This document shows positions 1 to 6,080 of a stretch of 40,939 bases of DNA, piece by piece. The position numbers and the translations under genes were made by a program. The first letter of the stretch is position 1; the number at the start of each line of letters is the position of its first letter. A model generated the notes under the pieces. It was not told where the DNA came from and did not search any database. It worked only from the letters and a program-made list of their open reading frames with translations. Source of the DNA: Clostridiales bacterium (GTDB taxonomy: Bacteria; Bacillota; Clostridia; Lachnospirales; JAISER01); NCBI GenBank assembly GCA_031263985.1, contig JAISER010000035.1, positions 1 to 40,939 of the forward strand. Reading direction: 5' to 3'.

Positions 1-116
1 ACCTTGCGCTGGCATTTGCGGTTCCCATCACGTTCGTGTTCGGGTATATACGCTTTTACCGCTTCCCAGAATTCATCCGTTATTGTCCATGACTTATATG
101 CTTGCTTTCCCATCAT
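1..116 (-). CDS. IS5-family transposase, N-terminal fragment (partial at window edge)
   Basis: Only the first 38 codons are inside the window. They read MMGKQAYKSW, then ITDEFWEAV, then a basic stretch. The W-x-ITDEFWE pattern is typical of the N-terminal IS402-like domain (DUF4096) of IS5-group transposases, which comes before the DDE catalytic domain. Two adjacent ATG codons are possible starts. A GGGTGA stretch lies about 9 bases upstream of the first. The product would cut and rejoin element ends; activity cannot be judged from a fragment. Confidence 0.7.
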   Translation of the reverse strand, partial: MMGKQAYKSWTITDEFWEAVKAYIPEHERDGNRKCQRK

Positions 117-170
117 TTCGCATCACCCGGTTTCAGTATAACATTATTGCTTAATGTTGGATAGGCTCTA
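1..170 (-). mobile_element. Left end of an IS5-type insertion sequence, cut by window edge
   Basis: The stretch carries the 5' part of a transposase gene read on the minus strand and, outside it, a terminus that reads CTTAGAGCCTATCCAACATT on the minus strand. The same terminus, with a few changes, ends the small family-A elements found throughout the window. The rest of the element lies outside the window, so whether it is intact cannot be judged. Confidence 0.65.
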
Positions 171-204
171 AGTGTAACTGGCAATTTATGGTAGGCAATT
201 AAAC

Positions 205-456
205 TTGCAATCTTCAGTTATCTTAAACATTACCGTCATTATAATGGACAATGACGCTTTCCATCGAAAGAAATGGCTTATTTCACTTGTCGAAAGCCGT
301 AAACATAAAATAGCGCTCCTACCGCCGTATTCCCCGGAATATAACCCTATTGAGAATTTTTGGGCATGGCTTAAATGCAAGCTGAGGAAAGATTTATCTT
401 ATTTTGATAGTTTCGATGATTGTTTGCGTTACTGTTTTAATAGCATTCAACTGTAA
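205..456 (+). pseudogene. IS630-family transposase remnant, C-terminal part
   Basis: The 83 codons match the end of IS630/Tc1-mariner-type DDE transposases. A D-N motif (IIMDNDAFH) holds the second catalytic Asp, and LPPYSPEYNPIENFW holds the third acidic residue (Glu). The N-terminal helix-turn-helix part and first catalytic Asp are missing, and there is no ribosome binding site before the first ATG, so this is a truncated, inactive copy. A family-B small element begins right at its stop codon. It lies just outside the IS5-type element end. Confidence 0.75.
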
Positions 457-913
457 TACTTAATTCGGTCTAAGAGCATGTTTAATATCTCCATTTTGCG
501 TCTTTCCGGCTTATTAGATCTGTCCCGAAACCTGACTCCGGCGCCAGCGCGGCGGATTTTCCACAATGCGGCGTCAGCGAAATCCTTGTGTATGCGCCCA
601 TGTACACGGCGGCTTTCGTTTCCTTAGCCTTGCGAAAAATCCGCTCGTGAATCCGTCGAAGTAAGATTCTGGGGCAGGTCTATTTTCCGCCACGCTTTGT
701 CAGCGCTCTTTGCGTATATCCTTCGAATACGCGGCGTTCGCGCTTCCGCGTTTAGCGAAAAATCATCACAAAAAATCCGCTAAAAGCGAGATCTTAAACA
801 AGCTCTAAGACATAACCATCTGAACGATCTTTTTCACGCCGAGCTTTGCGCCTGGTCCAATGCGAAAAATCTTCACCCGGTTTGGATGTGTCTCAAATTG
901 AGTTCAGTATAAA
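456..913. mobile_element. Family-B miniature element interrupted by a family-A element
   Basis: The left end (ATACTTAATTCGGTCTAAG) and right end (TTGAGTTCAGTATA) match the ends of the other family-B copies at about 3986, 4674, 15425 and 17487. The middle is broken at 470 by an inserted family-A element. Beyond it the family-B body resumes (ACATAACCATCTGAACG). The order of insertion is therefore readable: B first, A second. No protein is encoded. Confidence 0.65.
475..804. mobile_element. Family-A miniature inverted-repeat element, 330 bp copy
   Basis: The ends are inverted repeats of 17 bases (AGCATGTTTAATATCTC at left; its counterpart at right differs at two positions). The pentamer CTAAG lies directly on both sides (470-474 and 805-809), as expected for a target-site duplication. 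The interior has no open gene. This is the longest family-A copy; the interior piece around 670-705 recurs near 15265-15300. Confidence 0.7.
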
Positions 914-1040
914 AGCTTCAAAATTTTTGGAGAAACTTTAATTTTGCGATTATTTTAATCATTATACCGATGGGCCGCGGCTTTGGGTTTAGCCGGGGCA
1001 TAGCGGCCGCTCAAACATGGACGGGCTTTCATTTTTATTA

Positions 1041-1069
1041 TTTCAAGAGTCTGATATCTATGATATGAT
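1041..1069 (+). promoter_or_regulatory. Candidate promoter for the HD-domain gene
   Basis: TTTCAA (1041-1046), a 17-base spacer and TATGAT (1064-1069) lie 32 bases upstream of the start codon. The -10 box is good and the -35 box is weak. The 43 bases between the family-B end and a GC-rich hairpin at about 971-1012 show nothing else. Confidence 0.35.
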
Positions 1070-1100
1070 TGTACGGATAAGTTAAGAAATATGGAAAAAA

Positions 1101-2522
1101 ATGATGTTGAACGGAGTGAAGGCGATTAAATTTTCTGACTATATACTGGACAATGTACACGGATACATATCCCTTACGAGCCTGGAAAAAGAGCTGGAAA
1201 GTCTGCCGGCTTTCCGAAGGCTGCGTGGCGTAAAGCAGCTTGGCGCGACCAACTGGGTGTTTCCAGGAGCCGAACATACGCGATATTCTCACAGTTTGGG
1301 AGTAATGCATATAGCTGACATCATGGCGCAAAAACTTGGATTTACGCAAAAAGAGCGGCAACTTGCGCGTGTGACGGGGATGCTGCATGACGTAGGGCAT
1401 TATCCGTTGTCGCATGTGGGAGAACGAGCGTATAGGCGTTTTTTTAACGGGGACAAGGTTAAAAAAAGCGACGATATTTCTCTTTTTTATACAAAAAGAC
1501 TGCTCGCTGACGAAAAACAGCCTTCTTTCATAACGCATACGCTTATGAACAAAAGTCTCGACACGTTTCATCACGAGTCAATCAGCGAAAGAGTCATACG
1601 CTCAAGCGGCGCGATAAAAGAGGCGTTGAGCGAAAACGATATCAGTGTCGATGACGTTTGCTCGATAATAACGGGGGATATTAAAGACGAACGGCTTATA
1701 AAATTTGTGCAGATATTGCATTCGGAAATGGACGCCGATCGAATAGACTATCTACTGCGCGACGCTTCGTCATCCGGCGCCGGGAATGGCGCGGCGGAGA
1801 TAAGCGCGCTTATAAGACGTATGGAAATCGTCAAGCATCCCTATTATGGCGTAGACATAATGGGCGTTAACTCCAAAGGCGTAGTGCCTGCGGACCAATT
1901 TCTGATAAATCGCTATTTCACTTTCGCGCAGGTTTTTCGTCATAAATACGTGACGATAATAAATCGCATGTGTGAGGATGTAATGTACTGGCTGTTGAAA
2001 AACGGCGATTTCCCCCAAAGAGAAACGCTGTTTTCGTGGATAGATTCGGTCGATTCAAACGATGGATTTTTTAATTTTACCGACTCTTTTTTCTTTTCGG
2101 AAGTAAACGGGTTTTCAGAAAAACATCCTTTGGCGCCGCCAAGCGTAAAATGTAAGGCGGATATGTTAAGCAAGTACGCCGCGCCGCGTGATAAGCGCAA
2201 TATAATCATATCCGGCGCGTCAAACCTCTCTATAATAGAGGGCTTAGATGAGCGCGGTGCTTTAGAAAGCGCGGACGGTTACGCCGTGATAGAGGAGACG
2301 TTCTTAACGAAACACGCCGCGAAAGACGAGTTTATAGCCGCGTACGAGATGAATGACGTTGGATTAGACATTGACGAATGCCTAAAAAGACGTCTTATAG
2401 ACGGCGTAGCCGTAATACGCGACAAAAACGATGTAGCTCTTTTATATGACGAGCGTTCGTCGGTTGTAAAAGATTTGCGTCGGCATAGGACGGTTTTTTT
2501 TAGAATATATGAAATGGAATGA
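1101..2522 (+). CDS. HD-domain phosphohydrolase, SAMHD1/dGTPase-like (YwfO type)
   Basis: The product (473 residues) carries the metal-binding pattern of the dGTPase/SAMHD1-like HD family (COG1078). The pattern is an EHTRYSHSLG segment with the first His at residue 64, HD at 96-97 followed by GHYPLSH, and a later HSEMDADRIDYLLRDA segment with the last Asp of the site. Family members hydrolyse deoxynucleoside triphosphates or related nucleotides in the cytosol; the substrate here is not known. A C-terminal region of about 200 residues follows the catalytic core. Two adjacent ATGs (1101, 1104) could start translation; only a weak GGA precedes them. The gene overlaps the next gene by 14 bases, so the two are probably co-transcribed. 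Confidence 0.85.
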   Translation: MMLNGVKAIKFSDYILDNVHGYISLTSLEKELESLPAFRRLRGVKQLGATNWVFPGAEHTRYSHSLGVMHIADIMAQKLGFTQKERQLARVTGMLHDVGHYPLSHVGERAYRRFFNGDKVKKSDDISLFYTKRLLADEKQPSFITHTLMNKSLDTFHHESISERVIRSSGAIKEALSENDISVDDVCSIITGDIKDERLIKFVQILHSEMDADRIDYLLRDASSSGAGNGAAEISALIRRMEIVKHPYYGVDIMGVNSKGVVPADQFLINRYFTFAQVFRHKYVTIINRMCEDVMYWLLKNGDFPQRETLFSWIDSVDSNDGFFNFTDSFFFSEVNGFSEKHPLAPPSVKCKADMLSKYAAPRDKRNIIISGASNLSIIEGLDERGALESADGYAVIEETFLTKHAAKDEFIAAYEMNDVGLDIDECLKRRLIDGVAVIRDKNDVALLYDERSSVVKDLRRHRTVFFRIYEME

Positions 2523-3753
2523 GCTTATGGATTATTTTGAACAAGCGTCAAGGCGGGGATTTATAATATATGATAGTCTTCGCGAAGATAAAATCATTAG
2601 GCGTTTTATAAGTTTGTGCAAGGAAGTGTCAGAAGGGCGCTTAGTCGAAGCGGAACGCGAGCATGACGCGTTTGTTTCAGCGCTCGCGCAAAGAGCGGAA
2701 AAAGACGGCCTGCGCGGCGATATCTTCGCGAAATACATAACAAGCGTTTTGCTTAGCTCCGAGAACGTTTTCTCTTTGGCTTGCGAAAACGAAAGACCAT
2801 TATTCACTCTGCGCGAGATCGTTAAAAACGATATTGAAAGCGCGCTGTTTTTTATGCGCTTTGATATTGACGTCATTTACAGCGCCATCGACCGCCAGAA
2901 CGTCATTAAAAATTATATCCCTTCAGTTTCACGTCAAAACGTCGCTATTGACGATATATCCGCCATGTCTGACGCTCAAAGCGTTTTAAACGCTTTGAAG
3001 CGGTTTTACGCCGAAAATGGCTGCGGCGCTCTGGCGTTCAACAATATGCTGAAATTGGAAGATGAGATTGTCGGCGTAAAAAACTCCGACCCCGTCACAT
3101 TTGAAGATATAATATGCTATGACGCGCAAAAGTCCGCGCTAAGGCGAAATACGTTAAAGTTCGTGAATCGCCTGCCGGCTAATAACATGTTGTTAGTCGG
3201 CGCTAATGGCACGGGCAAGTCGTCGTGCGTAAAGGCGCTCGCCAATGAGTTCGCCGGGGAAGGACTGCGCGTTTTAAGCGTGAATTCTTCGGAAATATCC
3301 AGGCTGCGAGAAGTTTTTACAAAAATAGCCGAACGTGGCAAACGTTTCATCGTATTTATAGATGACCTTTCGTTTGATACTATAGACTATAATTATTTGT
3401 TTCTGAAGTCCGTATTGGAGGGTGACGCGGAGACGCTGCCGCCTAACGCTCTTATTTACGCGACAAGCAATCGGCGCAATCTGGTAAAGGAAAGTTGGGA
3501 CGACCGCGCGAGCGATGTGCATGTTGAGGATACCCTTAATGAGAAAATTTCGTTGGCGGATAGGTTTGGAATAACTATATCGTTTCCGCGGCCTACGCCC
3601 GAGCAATATCTTGACATTGTTCGCGCGCTGGCCGAACGGGAAGGCGTAAAATTGACTGACGATAAACTGCGGTCACTCGCTTTTAGGTGGGAGATAAGCA
3701 AAAAGGGTTTTTCCGGACGCGCCGCGAAGCAATTTATAAAAAGCCTGATTTAA
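2509..3753 (+). CDS. AAA+ ATPase of the DUF815 family
   Basis: The product (414 residues) matches the DUF815 group of AAA+ ATPases (COG2607). Walker A is LLVGANGTGKSS (residues 228-239), Walker B is FIVFIDDLSFD (residues 280-290), and an ATSNRRNL sensor-like segment and an SLADRFG arginine-finger-like segment follow. The first 180 residues form a less conserved N-terminal region. No biochemical role is established for the family. The first ATG lies inside the end of the HD gene. An alternative ATG at 2527 has a better placed GGAATGAG, so the true protein may be six residues shorter. The overlap suggests that the HD enzyme and this ATPase act together, which is an inference. Confidence 0.85.
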   Translation: MKWNELMDYFEQASRRGFIIYDSLREDKIIRRFISLCKEVSEGRLVEAEREHDAFVSALAQRAEKDGLRGDIFAKYITSVLLSSENVFSLACENERPLFTLREIVKNDIESALFFMRFDIDVIYSAIDRQNVIKNYIPSVSRQNVAIDDISAMSDAQSVLNALKRFYAENGCGALAFNNMLKLEDEIVGVKNSDPVTFEDIICYDAQKSALRRNTLKFVNRLPANNMLLVGANGTGKSSCVKALANEFAGEGLRVLSVNSSEISRLREVFTKIAERGKRFIVFIDDLSFDTIDYNYLFLKSVLEGDAETLPPNALIYATSNRRNLVKESWDDRASDVHVEDTLNEKISLADRFGITISFPRPTPEQYLDIVRALAEREGVKLTDDKLRSLAFRWEISKKGFSGRAAKQFIKSLI

Positions 3754-3756
3754 TAT

Positions 3757-3978
3757 AATGACTATCCAGACAAGTCACAAAGACCTTGGGACTCTGCCCC
3801 AAACCCCGCCGGGGTCTTCGACCCCGGACCCCGCGCCTCGCATTCGCGCGGCTTCATGAAGCGATTGACAAGTTATAAAGACCTTGGGGCTCCGCCCCAA
3901 ACCCCGCCGGGGTCTTCGACCCCGGACCCCGGCGCCGCGCATTTGCGCGGCTTCATGAAACGATTGGATAGTCATATT
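3757..3978. repeat. Family-C GC-rich palindromic repeat, two tandem 98-bp units
   Basis: Two direct copies (period about 98 bases, starting near 3770 and 3868) of a very GC-rich sequence full of internal palindromes (CCCCGCCGGGG, GACCCCGGACCCC, GCGCCGCGC) lie between short inverted ends ATGACTATCC and GGATAGTCAT. A single unit with the same ends recurs at 14577-14699, and a related fragment stands at the end of the window. Reading frames through it give only repeat-encoded peptides. It follows the HD/ATPase pair and may act as a strong transcript-end structure. Confidence 0.75.
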
Positions 3979-3985
3979 TAATATT

Positions 3986-4142
3986 TAACTCGGTGTAAAA
4001 TATAATCAAACCGGGCGAAGATTTTTCATGTTGAGCCAGGCGCGAAACGCGGACGAACCAATGGGGTTCGGCGAGGCTTCGTGACAAAGTCTGGCATTAG
4101 GAAGACCTTTCGGATGGTTATGGGTTAGACTGAGTTCAGCGT
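3986..4142. mobile_element. Family-B miniature element
   Basis: The body (CAAACCGGGCGAAGATTTTT, then GAGCCAGGCGCGAAACGCGG) and the right end GACTGAGTTCAG match the other family-B copies. The left end is degraded (AACTCGGTGTAAAATATAAT). No gene lies inside. The rest of 4143-4201 holds nothing recognisable apart from the ribosome binding site of the next gene. Confidence 0.6.
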
Positions 4143-4215
4143 TAGGCGAAAAACCGCGCCGTTATCGTACGATTCTCCGTAGAGAAAAACTCCGCGTCAA
4201 CAGGAGGTTTTAAAG

Positions 4216-4605
4216 TTGAGATTGACTTTATCGGAAGCGCTATGGGCGGCCGCGCTGGCCGCTCTATGCACATGGCTGTATCTTTGGGCGGGAAAGGCTC
4301 TGAAACGCGTGTTCGGTCCTATAGCTTTCAAATATTCGCAGGAAGAGCTTAAAAAAGTCGTTGAAAAATGTTGCGCCATATTTTACGGAGAAATATTAGC
4401 TTTCAACGGAAAGACCTTTAAACGTGGCATGAGAGTGCGCGTTGTTACAAGCCGCGGCAAAGTATTTGAGGGCAGCGTAATAGGCGTGAATGACGACAAT
4501 ATGATATGCGTTATAAACAGTCAATATGTGCTGACGCACGATTTGAAAGGGATAGTGGAGATTGAAGCGATTAGCGCGCCCGATTCGGATGAAACGCTAT
4601 TATGA
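4216..4605 (+). CDS. Small single-pass membrane protein with a beta-rich C-terminal domain, unknown function
   Basis: Translation most likely starts at TTG 4216, eight bases after a perfect AGGAGG (4202-4207); no ATG fits. The 129-residue product begins with a hydrophobic segment (residues about 5-27, LSEALWAAALAALCTWLYLW). A basic amphipathic helix follows. The last 60 residues (RGMRVRVVTSRGKVFEG, VIGVNDDNMICVI) look like a small SH3- or LSm-like barrel. I do not recognise the family. The gene stands alone between two family-B elements and converges with spmB. Its strong ribosome site and clean frame support a real gene. Confidence 0.7.
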   Translation: MRLTLSEALWAAALAALCTWLYLWAGKALKRVFGPIAFKYSQEELKKVVEKCCAIFYGEILAFNGKTFKRGMRVRVVTSRGKVFEGSVIGVNDDNMICVINSQYVLTHDLKGIVEIEAISAPDSDETLL

Positions 4606-4673
4606 GCCATGAGCGCGCCGCTAACGCGAGGTTTGAAAGCGTGGCCTTGAAAAACCTTACGTTATTCTGACAT

Positions 4674-4793
4674 TATACTGAACCTGTTCTAACCCATGAC
4701 CATCCGAACGGTTTTTTTAACGCCGGGCTTTGCGCCTGGCCAACGCGAAAAATCCTCGTCCGGTTTGGCTATATTTCAAACTGAGTTCAGTAT
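4674..4793. mobile_element. Family-B miniature element, well preserved copy
   Basis: This is a 120-bp copy with both ends present: ATACTGAAC at left and ACTGAGTTCAGTAT at right. The interior (CCATCCGAACGG, GGGCTTTGCGCCTGGC, CCGGTTTGGCTATATTTC) is in the opposite orientation to the copy at 3986. It lies between the ends of the convergent genes at 4605 and 4825. Confidence 0.65.
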
Positions 4794-4824
4794 CGGCGCT
4801 TATCGCGTATATTCTTTGAATATC

Positions 4825-5334
4825 TTAGAAAATAGAACGCGTTATAAGAAGCGACGCGATGATGCCCGCGAAGTTCGCGAAAAGCGCGCCTGCCAATGTA
4901 TAGCGCGTTTTTGTTATCTTCACGCTTAAGAAGTATACGCTCATGGTATAAAAAACCGTTTCGGTGCAGCTCATCATTACGGATACGAAGCGTCCTAGGA
5001 ATGAATCCGGGCCATGGGTTTTAAATATGTCCAAAAGAAGTCCGGTAGCGGCGGAAGACGATATAAGGCGCATAAGCGACAACGGCACGGCTTCCTCCGG
5101 AAACCCTATCGCTTTCATAAACGGCGATATTAGCCCGACGAATAATTCAAGGGCGCCGGACGCGCGCAACGTTCCGACCGCGACCATAAGTCCGATAAGC
5201 GTAGGCATAATTCTCAATATGGTAGAGAATCCTTCGGTCGCCCCTTCCACGAAATTGTCGTACATATTCACTTTTTTTATGGCGGCGTAACCTAAAATAA
5301 TTACGAACATAGCCGGGACGATTAGGTCTGACAA
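4825..5334 (-). CDS. spmB: Spore maturation protein B
   Basis: The product (169 residues) is a polytopic membrane protein of the nucleoside-recognition (Gate) family and matches SpmB. Features include LRIMPTLIGLMVAVGTLRASGALE, split by a short loop, then PLSLMRLISSSAATGLL and a C-terminal hydrophobic pair. In Bacillus, SpmA and SpmB are needed for proper dehydration of the spore core; the molecular activity is not established. The gene follows spmA by 19 bases in the same direction. The start used is TTG 5334, whose ribosome site is weak; ATG 5313 is an alternative. Unlike the Bacillus operon, no dacB penicillin-binding protein gene is adjacent. Confidence 0.85.
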   Translation of the reverse strand: MSDLIVPAMFVIILGYAAIKKVNMYDNFVEGATEGFSTILRIMPTLIGLMVAVGTLRASGALELFVGLISPFMKAIGFPEEAVPLSLMRLISSSAATGLLLDIFKTHGPDSFLGRFVSVMMSCTETVFYTMSVYFLSVKITKTRYTLAGALFANFAGIIASLLITRSIF

Positions 5335-5353
5335 ATAAAGTAAAAATCGCGTC

Positions 5354-5929
5354 TCAATCGCCTCTTTCCCATAACTTAGCGAACGCCACGGCGGCGGCGG
5401 TGGAAACGAGCGTCGCCAGTATGCCGGGACCTATTATCTCCGACGGGTTGGAAGAATTATATTGCAAACGATAAGCCACTAAGTTCATGGTTACCAATTG
5501 TAGGCTCGACATGTTTATAATCATGAACATGCACATCGATTTTGTCGCGGTTTTCTTGTCCGGGTTCAGTTTTTGCATCTCTTCCATAGCTTTAAGGCCG
5601 GCGGGGGTGGCCGCCCAGCCTAACCCTAAAACGTTGGCTATTATGTTGGTGGATATGTAGTGAAACGCTTTTGACGAACGCGGCAAGTCAGGAAAGAGGT
5701 AGCGCAAAGCGGGCGCCATTTTCCTTGACAGCGCTGAAATAAGCCCTGATTTTTCGGCTACTCGCATAAGTCCCATCCACATCGACATTACGCCGAGCAT
5801 GGTCACGCAAAGCTCCACAGCGTCTTTAGATGACGTTATCGCGGCGTTTGTGACGTCGCCGAAACGCCCGGTTATACCCGCTACGATAATGGCGACGCCT
5901 ATCATACCCGCCCACAGCCAGTTTAGCAT
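5354..5929 (-). CDS. spmA: Spore maturation protein A
   Basis: The product (191 residues) matches SpmA, a membrane protein with the Gate-type pattern. Key parts are LCVTMLGVMSMWMGLMRVAE, NIIANVLGLGWAATPAGLKAMEEMQ and a C-terminal membrane helix. It acts with SpmB during spore core dehydration in Bacillus, probably in a sporulation membrane. The ATG at 5929 follows AGGAGA by eight bases. spmA comes first in the pair and spmB is probably translated from the same message. A piece of a family-A element lies directly upstream (5983-6075), so the native sporulation promoter may be displaced or close to the gene; none could be assigned. Confidence 0.88.
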   Translation of the reverse strand: MLNWLWAGMIGVAIIVAGITGRFGDVTNAAITSSKDAVELCVTMLGVMSMWMGLMRVAEKSGLISALSRKMAPALRYLFPDLPRSSKAFHYISTNIIANVLGLGWAATPAGLKAMEEMQKLNPDKKTATKSMCMFMIINMSSLQLVTMNLVAYRLQYNSSNPSEIIGPGILATLVSTAAAVAFAKLWERGD

Positions 5930-5982
5930 ACGATTTTTCTCCTAACTTCCGCAATGAGTTGAAAATATATCAATAGCGCGGA

Positions 5983-6075
5983 TCTTAGAGTCGGTTTAAT
6001 ATCTCCATTTTGCGTCTTTTCGGCTTATTGGCCCTGTACCGGCGCCTGACTCCGGCGTCGGCGCGGCTTGAAATG
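5983..6075. mobile_element. Family-A element, one-ended fragment
   Basis: The segment starts CTTAGAGTCGGTTTAATATC and continues with the same interior as the copy at 475 (CATTTTGCGTCTTTTCGGCT, CCTGACTCCGGCG), but has no matching right end. It ends against the stop codon of the calcium ATPase gene. Confidence 0.55.
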
Positions 6076-6080
6076 AGCGT

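Noticed and set aside
971..1012. GC-rich hairpin GGCCGC...GCGGCC as a terminator
   Set aside because: No T-run follows on either strand and the arms are only about seven bases with a long loop.
1038..1574. 178-codon open frame on the minus strand inside the HD gene
   Set aside because: No ribosome site, no family resemblance, and entirely antisense to a gene with clear catalytic motifs.
3775..3975. 66-codon minus-strand frame with an internally repeated peptide
   Set aside because: It is the translation of the family-C tandem repeat; no start signal and no conservation beyond the repeat.
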